Below, one piece after another: positions 17,029 to 26,300 of a stretch of DNA of 64,000 nucleotides. The stretch comes from Microbacterium terrae (GTDB taxonomy: Bacteria; Actinomycetota; Actinomycetes; Actinomycetales; Microbacteriaceae). How positions within the stretch are numbered: the first letter of the stretch is position 1; the number at the start of each line of letters is the position of its first letter. The notes under the pieces are model-generated. The model saw only the letters and a program-made list of their open reading frames with translations. It had not been told where the DNA came from and did no database searches. Position numbers and translations under genes: made by a program. The DNA is taken from positions 1,674,001 through 1,738,000 of the forward strand of contig NZ_JAFDSS010000001.1 of assembly GCF_017831975.1 (NCBI RefSeq). The letters are read 5' to 3'.

Positions 17029-18420
17029 TCACTCGCGCGCGTCGAGGCGCTCCAGCAGCAGCGCCTCCGACAGCACGGCGTTGCGGAAGGTGTCGAGGTG
17101 CAGCGACTCGTTCGGGCTGTGCGCGCGGGCGTGCGGGTCTTCGACGCCGGTGACGAGGATCTGCGCCGCCGGGAACTGCTCCACCAGGTCGGCGATGAAC
17201 GGAATCGACCCGCCCACGCCCATGTCGACGGCCTCGACGCCGTACCCCTCGTGCAGCGCATCGCGCGCGGCCTCGACCGCCCACCCCGACGTGTCGACGA
17301 GGAACGGATTGCCGTAGTCCTGATCGCGGAAGCTCAGCTGGGCACCGAACGGAGCGTGCGCACGCAGGTGCGCCTCGACTGCCGCGTAGGCGTCGCGCGC
17401 CTCCTGACCCGGGGCGACGCGCGCGCTGATGACGACGGTGACCTCGGGGCTCAGCGTGTTCGAGGCGTTCGCCACGCTCGGCGCGTCGATGCCGGTGACG
17501 GTGATCGACGGCTTGTTCCAGATGCGGCTGAGGATCGTCCCGCGCCCGATCGGGCTCACGCCCGCGGGGAGCCCCGCCTCGTCGCGGAGCGTCTCCTCGC
17601 TGTACTCGGGGGTGTCGGCATCCCGCTCGTGGAGCCCGTCGACGGCGACCGCGCCGTCCTCGTCCCACAGCGTCGACAGCAGCTTCACCGTCGCGAGCAT
17701 CGCGTCGGGCACCGCTCCCCCGAACATTCCGGAGTGCGAGGCGTGGTCGAGCGTGCGCACCGTCATCGTGAAGCGGGTGTTCCCGCGCAGCGACACCGTG
17801 AGCGCCGGGGTGCGCGCGTCCCAGTTGCCCGAGTCGGCGACCACGATCACATCGGCGCGGAGAGCCTCGGCGTTGTCGGCCAGGAACTGGGCGAACGAAC
17901 GCGAGCCCGCCTCCTCCTCGCCCTCGAAGAACAGCACGACGCCCAGGTCGAAGTCGGATCCGACGGCCTCCTTCAGCGCGCGGAGCGCGGCGACGTGCGC
18001 CATGACGCCTGCCTTGTCGTCGGCGGCACCGCGGCCGTACATGCGGCCGCCGCGCACCGTTGGCTCGAACGGCGCGGACTCCCAGAGCGACTCGTCGCCC
18101 ACGGGCTGCACGTCGTGGTGCGCGTACAGCAGGATCGTCGGGCGGCCGTTGCGGGCGGCGCGGGTGGCGAGCACCGCGGGCTGCCCGATCTCGTCGGTGC
18201 CGGGGATCGCGGAGCGCTTGATCTCGACCGACTCGAAGAGGTCGAGGCCGCGCACCAGGTCGGCCACGGCCTCGGCGCTGCGCTGCACTGGCGCCGCGTC
18301 GAAGCCGGGGAACGCCACCGACGGGATGCGGACGAGACCGCCCAGATCGGCGAGAGCGGAGGGGATGCCGGATGCCGCGGCTTCACGCACGGCATTCTGT
18401 CGGGAGAGCTCAGAGGTCAT
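17029..18420 (-). CDS. M20 family metallodipeptidase
   Basis: 463 residues; cytoplasmic zinc peptidase that cleaves dipeptides or N-acylated amino acids. Zn-ligand motifs of clan MH are present in order: YAHHDVQP near residue 100, GRGAADDKAG near 130, EGEEEAGS with the catalytic Glu pair near 170, VVADSGNW, and HARAHSPNE near the C-terminus. A lid/dimerisation domain occupies about residues 190-330. ATG at 18420 is chosen because a TAAGAT hexamer lies 7 nt upstream; an upstream in-frame start at 18465 would lie inside the divergent promoter. Confidence 0.93.
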   Translation of the reverse strand: MTSELSRQNAVREAAASGIPSALADLGGLVRIPSVAFPGFDAAPVQRSAEAVADLVRGLDLFESVEIKRSAIPGTDEIGQPAVLATRAARNGRPTILLYAHHDVQPVGDESLWESAPFEPTVRGGRMYGRGAADDKAGVMAHVAALRALKEAVGSDFDLGVVLFFEGEEEAGSRSFAQFLADNAEALRADVIVVADSGNWDARTPALTVSLRGNTRFTMTVRTLDHASHSGMFGGAVPDAMLATVKLLSTLWDEDGAVAVDGLHERDADTPEYSEETLRDEAGLPAGVSPIGRGTILSRIWNKPSITVTGIDAPSVANASNTLSPEVTVVISARVAPGQEARDAYAAVEAHLRAHAPFGAQLSFRDQDYGNPFLVDTSGWAVEAARDALHEGYGVEAVDMGVGGSIPFIADLVEQFPAAQILVTGVEDPHARAHSPNESLHLDTFRNAVLSEALLLERLDARE

Positions 18421-18425
18421 GCGGG

Positions 18426-18433
18426 TAATCTTA
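18426..18433. promoter_or_regulatory. Overlapping divergent -10 elements
   Basis: The eight bases TAATCTTA hold TAATCT reading right (18426-18431, for the DUF3043 gene, leader about 30 nt) and TAAGAT reading left (18433-18428, 7 nt before the dipeptidase ATG). The two promoters share four bases, so the two genes probably cannot be initiated at the same time. Confidence 0.6.
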
Positions 18434-18467
18434 AGCACACCCCTGCTCGCACTCTCGAGGATCAACC

Positions 18468-19049
18468 GTGGCCAACAACACCGCCCCCGCGTCGAACGAC
18501 GCCCCGTCGGACGGCACCGTTCTCAACGGCGCCCCCCTCGGCAAGGGGCGTCCGACCCCTTCCCGCTCCGAGCAGGAAGCCGCCCGCAAGCGACCGCTCG
18601 TCCCCGACACCAAAGAGGCGAAGGCCCGCGCCAAGGCCGACCTCGCCGCCCAGCGCGAGAAGGCCCGCGTGGGTATGGCCAACGGCGACCAGAAGTATCT
18701 GCCGGCACGCGACCAGGGTCCGCAGCGCAAGTTCGTGCGCGACTTCGTGGATTCGGGACTGCACCTCGGCGAGGCCGTGATGCCCGCGATGGTCGTCGTC
18801 ATCCTGATGACCTTCGTGCCGAACGCCGCGGTCCAGTACTTCTCGTTCGTCGGCCTGTGGATCTTCATCCTCTTCGTCATCGGCGACATGGTCATCACAT
18901 CGATCCGCGTGAAGCGCGCCGCGCGCGCGAAGTTCGGCGCCGACCGCCTCGAGAAGGGTCTCGGCTGGTACGCGTCGATGCGCTCGGTGCAGATGCGGTT
19001 CCTCCGCCTGCCCAAGCCGCAGGTCAAGATCGGTCAGCGCCCGGTCTGA
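18468..19049 (+). CDS. DUF3043 membrane protein
   Basis: 193 residues. A charged, low-complexity N-terminal half (KEAKARAKADLAAQREKAR) is followed by YLPARDQGPQRKFVRDFVDS, the characteristic start of DUF3043, then two membrane helices (about residues 103-122 and 127-147) and a basic C-terminal segment (ASMRSVQMRFLRLPKPQVK). Function is unknown; the family is conserved across actinobacteria. GTG at 18468 with GAGGA 6 nt upstream. Confidence 0.88.
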   Translation: MANNTAPASNDAPSDGTVLNGAPLGKGRPTPSRSEQEAARKRPLVPDTKEAKARAKADLAAQREKARVGMANGDQKYLPARDQGPQRKFVRDFVDSGLHLGEAVMPAMVVVILMTFVPNAAVQYFSFVGLWIFILFVIGDMVITSIRVKRAARAKFGADRLEKGLGWYASMRSVQMRFLRLPKPQVKIGQRPV

Positions 19050-19070
19050 TCCGGCGTCGTTCTCGACGAG

Positions 19071-19098
19071 GCCCCCGCACCGATTCGGTCGCGGGGGC
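19071..19098. terminator. Bidirectional terminator between DUF3043 gene and pyrD
   Basis: GCCCCCGC (19071-19078) pairs with GCGGGGGC (19091-19098); the 12-nt loop has inner complementarity (ACCGA/TCGGT). It lies between the two convergent stops. Confidence 0.75.
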
Positions 19099-19157
19099 TT
19101 CGTGGTTCCGCGCGCGTGGTCGAGCGAGCGCGGCGAGACGCCGATGTCCCCGCGCGG

Positions 19158-20183
19158 TCAGCGACCGGCGGCGAGTCCGCGGTTGATCTGGCGCGCCCAG
19201 AGCGGGCCGCGGTAGAGGAACGCGGTGTAGCCCTGCACGAGGTCGGCCCCGGCGTCGAGTCGCGCGCGCACGTCGGCTGCCGTCTCCACTCCCCCGACCG
19301 AGATGACGCAGAAGTCGGCAGGAACGGCGGCGCGCACGATCCGCAGCACCGCGAGCGAGCGCTCGGCGAGCGGCGCACCCGACAGACCGCCGGCGCCCGC
19401 CGCCTCGACCACGGTGGGATCCGTCACGAGCCCCTCGCGCGAGATCGTCGTGTTCGTCGCGATGAGCCCCGCCAGCCCGAGGTCGACGGCGAGGCCGGCG
19501 ATCGCGGTCACCTCGTCGTCGGGGAGGTCGGGGGCGATCTTCACCAGGAGCGGGGTGAGGCCCGCGGCATCCTTCACCGCCTGCAGCAGCGGACGGAGGG
19601 TCTCGACGGCCTGCAGGCCGCGGAGTCCCGGCGTGTTCGGTGACGACACATTGACCACGAGGTAGTCGGCGAGCGGGGCGAGGAGCGTCGCGCTGCGGAC
19701 GTAGTCGGCAGTCGCGGCATCGACGTCGACGACGCGGCTCTTGCCGATGTTGACGCCGAGCACGGTGCGCTTCGCGCGGCGGCGCAGTTTGGTCAGTCGC
19801 GCCGCGGCTGCCTCGGCGCCGTGGTTGTTGAACCCCATGCGGTTGACCACCGCGCGGTCGGGGATGAGGCGGAATAGACGCGGACGCGGGTTTCCCTCCT
19901 GCGGGATCGCCGTCAGGGTTCCGACCTCGACGTGGCCGAAGCCGAGCGCGTGGAGACCCGCCGCGCCCTTCACATCTTTGTCGAAACCGGCTGCGACACC
20001 GAAGGGCGACTCGAACGTGAGGCCGAGCGCCGTGGTCGCGAGGTGGGGCGCCGGCCGTGTGACCGCCCGCGCGACCCAGGAGAAGGGCCGCACGCCGAGG
20101 ACGCGGATGACGGCCATCGCAGCGTGGTGCGCGTTCTCGGGGTCCATGCGCGACAGGACGGTGCGGAAGAGGAGGGGATACAT
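19158..20183 (-). CDS. pyrD: Dihydroorotate dehydrogenase (quinone, class 2)
   Basis: Oxidises dihydroorotate to orotate in pyrimidine synthesis, passing electrons to quinone. 341 residues. An N-terminal amphipathic helix (YPLLFRTVLSRMDPENAHH) typical of membrane-associated class 2 enzymes precedes the barrel. FMN-binding and catalytic segments include AAGFDKDVKGAAGL, NRMGFNNHGA, VNVSSPNTPGLRGLQ (catalytic Ser), LVKIAPDL, NTTISREG and SVGGVETA. ATG at 20183 starts at that helix and has TACCCT 7 nt upstream; the frame stays open further left-to-right upstream but without homologous sequence. A lone gene, convergent with the DUF3043 gene. Confidence 0.96.
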   Translation of the reverse strand: MYPLLFRTVLSRMDPENAHHAAMAVIRVLGVRPFSWVARAVTRPAPHLATTALGLTFESPFGVAAGFDKDVKGAAGLHALGFGHVEVGTLTAIPQEGNPRPRLFRLIPDRAVVNRMGFNNHGAEAAAARLTKLRRRAKRTVLGVNIGKSRVVDVDAATADYVRSATLLAPLADYLVVNVSSPNTPGLRGLQAVETLRPLLQAVKDAAGLTPLLVKIAPDLPDDEVTAIAGLAVDLGLAGLIATNTTISREGLVTDPTVVEAAGAGGLSGAPLAERSLAVLRIVRAAVPADFCVISVGGVETAADVRARLDAGADLVQGYTAFLYRGPLWARQINRGLAAGR

Positions 20184-20190
20184 CCCGTCC

Positions 20191-20196
20191 AGGGTA
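20191..20196 (-). promoter_or_regulatory. Leaderless-type -10 of pyrD
   Basis: TACCCT on the minus strand, 7 nt before the pyrD ATG; supports the start at 20183. Confidence 0.55.
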
Positions 20197-20262
20197 TCGG
20201 CTCGGCGGTCGCCGCCCCGACGGGTCACCGCCTCCACGCCGGCCGCGAACGCGCCCGGCGAC

Positions 20263-20757
20263 TCAGCTCTGGTCGACGGATGCCTCGGCGTCGGAGCCGC
20301 GCCGATCGCGCGGGTGGTCTTCACGCAGCTGGGCGATGGCGCTCTCGAAATCCTCGAGGGAGTCGAACGCCTGGTACACGCTCGCGAAGCGCAGGTAGGC
20401 GACCTCGTCGAGTTCGCGCAGGGGTCCGAGGATCGCGAGCCCGATCTCGTTGGTGTCGAGCTGCGACGCGCCGGTCTGGCGCACCGACTCCTCGACGGTC
20501 TGCGCGAGGACGGCGAGGTCGGCGTCGGTCACCGGACGCCCCTGGCACGCCTTGCGTACGCCGGAGGCGACCTTCTCGCGGCTGAACGGCTCGATCACGC
20601 CGGATCGCTTGATCACCGACAGGCTCGCCGTCTCGATGGTCGTGAACCTGCCGCTGCACTGCGGGCACTGACGGCGGCGACGGATGCTGAGACCGTCGTC
20701 GCTCGTGCGCGAGTCGATCACGCGGGAGTCGGGATGGCGGCAGAACGGGCAGTGCAT
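20263..20757 (-). CDS. nrdR: Transcriptional repressor of ribonucleotide reductase genes
   Basis: Nucleotide-sensing repressor; 164 residues. The N-terminal zinc ribbon is complete ([12 protein letters not shown] and [10 protein letters not shown]), followed by an ATP-cone domain beginning [16 protein letters not shown]. The C-terminal tail is acidic. It follows hisD by 12 nt; a TAGGCT hexamer overlapping the hisD stop could give an additional start point 9 nt before the ATG. No NrdR boxes were seen in this window, so the targets lie elsewhere. Confidence 0.96.
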   Translation of the reverse strand: MHCPFCRHPDSRVIDSRTSDDGLSIRRRRQCPQCSGRFTTIETASLSVIKRSGVIEPFSREKVASGVRKACQGRPVTDADLAVLAQTVEESVRQTGASQLDTNEIGLAILGPLRELDEVAYLRFASVYQAFDSLEDFESAIAQLREDHPRDRRGSDAEASVDQS

Positions 20758-20766
20758 GGCGGTACG

Positions 20767-20772
20767 AGCCTA
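20767..20772 (-). promoter_or_regulatory. Possible -10 of nrdR overlapping the hisD stop
   Basis: TAGGCT on the minus strand; its first three bases are the hisD stop codon. It is 9 nt from the nrdR ATG, leaving a leader of only two or three nucleotides. Confidence 0.35.
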
Positions 20773-22089
20773 CGCCTCGGCGGATGCCTCGGCCTCGAAG
20801 CGCGCGGTGACCGCTTCTCCGTGCGCGGGCAGCGCCTCGGCGTCGGCCAGCGCCACGATGCCGTCTGCGACCACGGCGAGGGCGGCGCGGTCGTACTCGA
20901 TCACCTGCTGGGGGCGCAGGAACGTCGCCGCCGACAGTCCCGGCGAGTACCGGGCCTGGCCTCCGGTGGGGAGCACGTGGTTGCTCCCGGCGAGGTAGTC
21001 GCCGAGGCTCACCGGCGTGTACGGGCCGACGAAGATCGCACCGGCGTTGGTGAAGTCGTCGACGCGCGGGGCGGCGAGGATGATCTCGAGGTGCTCCGGA
21101 GCGTACGCGTTGCTGAAGCGGATCGCCGTGTCGACGTCGTCGACGAGGACGATCGCGGACTGCTGTCCCTCGAGCGCCGCGATCGCGCGCGCGCTGTTGC
21201 GGGTGGTCGCGACGCGCGCGGCGACTTCGGCACGAACGCGCTCGGCGACCGACGACGAGGTCGTGACGAGCACGGACGAGGCCTGCTCGTCGTGCTCGGC
21301 CTGACTGATGAGGTCGGCGGCGACCAGGACCGGGTCGGCCCTGTCGTCCGCGACGACGAGGATCTCGGTGGCGCCAGCCTCGGCATCCACCCCGACGAGA
21401 CCGGCCACGGCGCGCTTCGCCGCGGCGACGAAGTTGTTGCCGGGGCCCGTCACCGTGTCGACCGGCGCGAGGCCGATCGACTCGACGCCGTGTGCGAGCG
21501 CGGCCACCGCGCCCGCGCCGCCGAGCGCGTACACCTCGTCGACACCGAGGAGGCGCGCGGCGGCGAGGATGTCGGGGTGCACGCGGCCGCCGAACTCGCG
21601 CTGCGGAGGCGAGGCGATCGCGACCTGCGCGACACCGGCGACCTGCGCGGGGACGACGTTCATCACGACGGACGACGGGTACACCGCCTTGCCGCCCGGC
21701 ACATAGACGCCGGCGCGGGCGACCGGGCGCCAGCGCTGCTCGATTCGTGCGCCGGGGCCGATCTCGGTGACGACCGGCGCGGGCACCTGCGCGGCGCTCC
21801 CGATCCGGACGCGGCGGATCGCCTCTTCAAGCGCTGTGCGGACAGCGGGGTCGACAGCCGCGAGCGCCTCGTCGAAGTGGGACGCCGGGACGCGGATGTC
21901 GTGCCCCGTCACACCGTCGAACTGCTCGGATTGCTCGCGCAGCGCGGCCTCGCCGCGCTCCGCGACGTCGGCGACGATGCGGGATGCCGTCGCCAGCGCA
22001 TCCGCCCGCGCCGCCTGGGCACGGGGAACGGCGGCGAGCAGCTCCGGATCGGTGAGGGCGCGACCGCGCAGGTCGATGGTGCGAAGCAT
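20770..22089 (-). CDS. hisD: Histidinol dehydrogenase
   Basis: Last two oxidations of histidine synthesis, histidinol to histidine with NAD. 439 residues. Family signatures include ERWRP-like EQRWRPVARAGVYVPGGKA near residue 115, GPGNNFVAAAKRAVAG with catalytic neighbourhood, SQAEHDEQASSVLVT, and GSNHVLPTGGQARYSPGLS holding zinc ligands. It stands apart from other his genes in this window. ATG at 22089 has TAGCGT exactly 6 nt upstream and no ribosome site. Confidence 0.96.
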   Translation of the reverse strand: MLRTIDLRGRALTDPELLAAVPRAQAARADALATASRIVADVAERGEAALREQSEQFDGVTGHDIRVPASHFDEALAAVDPAVRTALEEAIRRVRIGSAAQVPAPVVTEIGPGARIEQRWRPVARAGVYVPGGKAVYPSSVVMNVVPAQVAGVAQVAIASPPQREFGGRVHPDILAAARLLGVDEVYALGGAGAVAALAHGVESIGLAPVDTVTGPGNNFVAAAKRAVAGLVGVDAEAGATEILVVADDRADPVLVAADLISQAEHDEQASSVLVTTSSSVAERVRAEVAARVATTRNSARAIAALEGQQSAIVLVDDVDTAIRFSNAYAPEHLEIILAAPRVDDFTNAGAIFVGPYTPVSLGDYLAGSNHVLPTGGQARYSPGLSAATFLRPQQVIEYDRAALAVVADGIVALADAEALPAHGEAVTARFEAEASAEA

Positions 22090-22095
22090 CCGTCT

Positions 22096-22101
22096 ACGCT
22101 A
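22096..22101 (-). promoter_or_regulatory. Leaderless-type -10 of hisD
   Basis: TAGCGT on the minus strand with a 6-nt spacer (AGACGG) before the ATG. Confidence 0.6.
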
Positions 22102-22118
22102 GCGCGGCCGCGGCCGAC

Positions 22119-23294
22119 TCAGCCGCGCGTGACGCCCGAGACGTCGTGCAGGTACCCGATGCGGCCGTCTTCGTGACGCACCACGAAACTGTCGCCGCGA
22201 TCTTCGAGCACGAGAGCCCACGCGGTCGGGCCGACGCGGAAGATCGGGATGCCCACCTCGTCGACGACGTCGCGCTCCTCGGGCGCGAGCGCCCAGAAGG
22301 CCTGGTGCCGCGGGGCACCGGCGTCGGCAGCGGTCGTCGCCGCCTCGACGGGCTCGAACGTGTCGCGTGCTGCCGCCGGCTCGAGGCTGTCGTCCTCGGT
22401 GATCGTGTACGCCTGGGTCGCATCCGACACGGCGGGGTCCGGCTCCGACGGCGCGACAGAGTCGTCGATGGGAGCGGCGGTCTCAGCCGGGGCAGCGTCC
22501 GTGGCGGGTGCAGCAGCGGCGGGGGCGACCCGCTCGACGACGGGGCGGGCGGTCACGGCGCGGACGGGGCGCGCGTAGCGGTGGGCGGGAACCTCGGCGC
22601 GACCGCGGAAGTCCTGGTCGAACGGGGCGATGAAGGCGCCGAAGACGGTGAGCAGCACGCCCGCGAGCATGACGAAGAACTCGACCCAGACGACCCAGGT
22701 CGCCGCGAAGAAGCGCTGGTTGGCCAGCGTGATGAAGGAGTTCCAGATGATGCCGAGCCACACGAGCGTCGAGACCGAGAACGCGACCGAGGCGAACTGG
22801 TCGATGCCGAGCGAGCCGACGCGACGGATGCCCTGCGGCGAGAGACGACGCAGACCGATGAGGAACACTGCGACCGTCGGCACGCCGATGGTCAGCACCC
22901 AGTCGATGCCGCTGCCCCAGACCGAGAGACCCGTGCCGATCTGACCGACCACCGGGAAGAACGACACGACGAACGCGACGAGCCACAGGCCGCCGAGCAC
23001 GACTTCACGAAGCGAGAACGGACCGACGCCGTACTGCGGCGCGTCCTCCGCGGAAGCGGACGACGCCGGCTCCGCGCGCGGGGGCTCGGGCGCGAACGCC
23101 GCGGGCACCTCGTCGATCGGTGCGGCCTCGGCGGGAGCATCCGCCGAGACGGGATCGCCCGCCGTCGTCGCGTCGGCGGGCACCTCGTCGATGGGCGCCG
23201 ATGTCGCGTCTGCCGGCGCGGCGTTCGCCGCGGCATCCTCGCCCGGAGCACCGACGGCGGTCTCGAGGTTGTCGTCCAGCTTTCGGTCGGTCAC
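22119..23294 (-). CDS. Conserved membrane protein with long disordered flanks, function unknown
   Basis: 391 residues. The first ~85 are acidic and Ala/Pro-rich with a repeated PIDEVPA segment; four membrane helices follow (about residues 92-112, 120-137, 160-180, 188-210); then about 110 disordered residues rich in Ala, Pro and Asp; and a compact C-terminal domain (WALAPEERDVVDEVGIPIFRVG, SFVVRHEDGRIGYLHDVSG) of about 70 residues. I do not recognise the family. The start is set at GTG 23294, which has AGAAGGGA 5 nt upstream; the other in-frame start at 23351 lies immediately upstream of a TAGTAT promoter hexamer and so would not be in the message. Confidence 0.75.
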   Translation of the reverse strand: MTDRKLDDNLETAVGAPGEDAAANAAPADATSAPIDEVPADATTAGDPVSADAPAEAAPIDEVPAAFAPEPPRAEPASSASAEDAPQYGVGPFSLREVVLGGLWLVAFVVSFFPVVGQIGTGLSVWGSGIDWVLTIGVPTVAVFLIGLRRLSPQGIRRVGSLGIDQFASVAFSVSTLVWLGIIWNSFITLANQRFFAATWVVWVEFFVMLAGVLLTVFGAFIAPFDQDFRGRAEVPAHRYARPVRAVTARPVVERVAPAAAAPATDAAPAETAAPIDDSVAPSEPDPAVSDATQAYTITEDDSLEPAAARDTFEPVEAATTAADAGAPRHQAFWALAPEERDVVDEVGIPIFRVGPTAWALVLEDRGDSFVVRHEDGRIGYLHDVSGVTRG

Positions 23295-23340
23295 GATCGT
23301 CCCTTCTTCTGCGGCCAGATCTCGGCTCGCATGGTCCTGA

Positions 23341-23346
23341 ATACTA
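23341..23346 (-). promoter_or_regulatory. -10 element of the membrane protein gene
   Basis: TAGTAT on the minus strand, in the 79-bp gap after dnaE; it predicts a leader of about 40 nt ending in a good ribosome site before GTG 23294. Confidence 0.55.
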
Positions 23347-23373
23347 CTCACGGCAGATGAGATGCCGATGAGA

Positions 23374-26300
23374 TCAGCCGAGGCACTGCGGGCCGAGCAG
23401 GCCCTTCAGTTCGCCGTACAGATCGGCGCTCATCTGCACCGGCATCGGCACTTCGAATACCTTCGCGACCTGGCCTTTGTACAGACGCAGGGTGACCTCG
23501 GTGTCGCCACGGTGGCGACGGAGCACCTCGGCGAGCTCGCCGACGAGGCGCTCGTTCGCCCGGGCCTCGGGCATCAGCAGCACGAGCGGGCCCGTCGCAT
23601 CCGTCGATCCGAGATCGGGGCTGAAGGCCGACTGCGCGTGGAGGTTCATGCCGTCGTCGCGTCGCGACACGCGGCCGCGGACCACGAGGATCGAATCGGC
23701 CACCAGCATCGACTGGAACTCGGTGTAGGTCTTGCCCATGAACATCACGGTGACCTCGCCGTTGAAGTCCTCGACGGTGATCATGCCGTACGGGTTGCCG
23801 CTCTGTTTGGCCACCCGGTGCTGCACGCTCGTCACGAGGCCCGCGACGGTGACCTGATCGCCGTCGCCGAGGTCCTCAGACGCGAGCAGGTCGTGGATGC
23901 TGATCGACGCATGCTTCGCGAGCGGCATCTCGAGCCCGGCCAGCGGGTGGTCCGAGACGTAGAGGCCGAGCATCTCGCGCTCGAAGGCCAGCTTGTCCTT
24001 CTTGGTCCACTCGGGCCGCGGCGGCACCTTGGGCGGTGCGACCTCTTCGACGGCGTCGTACAGGCTGTCGAAGTCGAACCCGATCGCCCCCTGCGCCTCG
24101 TTCCGCTTGCGGTCGACGGCGGCCTCGGTCGCATCCTCGTGCACCTCGAGCAGGGCGCGGCGGGTGTCGCCGAGCGAGTCGAACGCGCCGGCCTTGATGA
24201 GCGATTCGACCGTCCGCTTGTTCGCGACGTGCATCGGAACCTTGCCGAGGAAGTCGTGGAACGACGAGAACCTCTCGTCTTTGCGCGCGGCGACGATTCC
24301 GTCGACGACGTTCGTGCCGACGTTGCGCACGGCGCCGAGACCGAAGCGGATGTCCTCGCCGACGGCGGTGAAGTACCGGCTCGACTCCCCCACATCGGGC
24401 GGAAGAACCTTGATTCCCATACGACGGCACTCGTTGAGGTACACGGCCATCTTGTCTTTGGAGTCGCCCACGCTGGTGAGCAGCGCGGCCATGTACTCGG
24501 CCGGATAGTGCGCCTTGAGGTAGGCGGTCCAGTACGAGACCAGTCCGTACGCCGCCGAGTGCGCCTTGTTGAAGGCGTAGTCCGAGAACGGGAGCAGGAT
24601 GTCCCACAGCGCCTTGATCGCGCCTTCGCCGAAGCCGCGCTCCTTCATGCCGCCCGAGAAGCCCTCGTACTGCTTGTCGAGCTCGGACTTCTTCTTCTTG
24701 CCCATCGCTCGGCGCAGGATGTCTGCTTGGCCGAGCGAGAAGCCCGCCACCTTCTGCGCGATCGCCATGACCTGCTCCTGATAGATGATCAGGCCGTAGC
24801 TGATGTCGAGGATGTCTTTGAGCGACTCGGCGAGCTCGGGGTGGATGGGGGTGACATCCTGCTGGCCGTTCTTGCGCAGCGCGTAGTTGATGTGCGAGTT
24901 CGCCCCCATCGGGCCCGGACGGTACAGCGCGATGACGGCCGAGACGTCTTCGAAGTTGTCGGGCTTCATGAGGCGCAGGAGCGAGCGCATCGGTCCGCCG
25001 TCGAGCTGGAACACGCCGAGGGTGTCGCCGCGGGTGAGCAGGTCGTAGGCGCCGCGGTCATCGAGCTCGAGGTGCTCGAGGTCGAGCTCCTCGTCGCGGT
25101 TCATGCGGATGTTGTCGAGCGCGTCGGAGATGATCGTGAGGTTCCGCAGCCCCAGGAAGTCCATCTTGATGAGACCGAGCGTCTCGCACGACGGGTAGTC
25201 GAACTGCGTGACGATCTGGCCGTCCTGCTCGCGACGCATGATCGGGATGATGTCGAGCAGCGGCTCGCTCGACATGATCACGCCGGCCGCGTGCACTCCC
25301 CACTGGCGCTTGAGCCCCTCGAGCCCGAGCGCACGGTCGAACACCGTCTTCGCGTCGGGGTCGGTGTCGACGAGCGCGCGGAACTCGCTCGCCTCCTTGT
25401 AGCGGGGGTGCTGCGAGTCGAACATGCCGGTGAGGGGCATGTCCTTGCCCATCACCGCGGGCGGCATCGCCTTGGTGAGCTTCTCCCCCATGCTGAAGGG
25501 GAAGCCGAGCACGCGCCCGGCATCCTTCAGCGCCTGCTTCGACTTGATCGTGCCGTACGTCACGATCTGGGCCACGCGCTCCGAGCCGTACTTCTCGGTG
25601 ACGTAGTCGATCACCTCGCCGCGGCGCCGGTCGTCGAAGTCGACGTCGAAGTCGGGCATGGAGACGCGGTCGGGGTTGAGGAAGCGCTCGAAGATGAGGC
25701 CGTGCTCGAGCGGATCGAGGTCGGTGATGCGCATCGCGTACGCGACCATCGAGCCGGCACCCGATCCGCGGCCGGGACCGACGCGGATGCCGTTGTCCTT
25801 CGCCCAGTTGATGAAGTCCGCGACCACCAGGAAGTAGCCCGGGAACCCCATCTGAAGGATGATCCCGGTCTCGTACTCGGCCTGCTTGCGCACCTTGTCG
25901 GGGATGCCGCCGGGGTACCGGTAATGCAGGCCCGCCTCGACCTCCTTGATGAGCCAGCTGTCTTCGGTCTCGCCGGCGGGGACCGGGAAGCGCGGCATGT
26001 AGTTCGCCGAGGTGTTGAACTCGACCTCGCAGCGCTCGGCGATGAGCAGGGTGTTGTCGCACGCCTCAGGGTGGTCGCGGAAGATCTGCCGCATCTCCTG
26101 CGCGGTCTTGATGTAGTAGCCGTCGCCGTCGAACTTGAAGCGGTTCGGGTCGTCGAGCGTCGAGCCCGACTGCACGCAGAGGAGGGCCTCGTGCGCGTCG
26201 GCCTCGTGCTGGTGCGTGTAGTGCGAGTCGTTCGTCGCCACCAGCGGGATCGAGAGGTCTTTCGACAGGCGGATGAGGTCGGTCATCACCCTGCGCTCGA

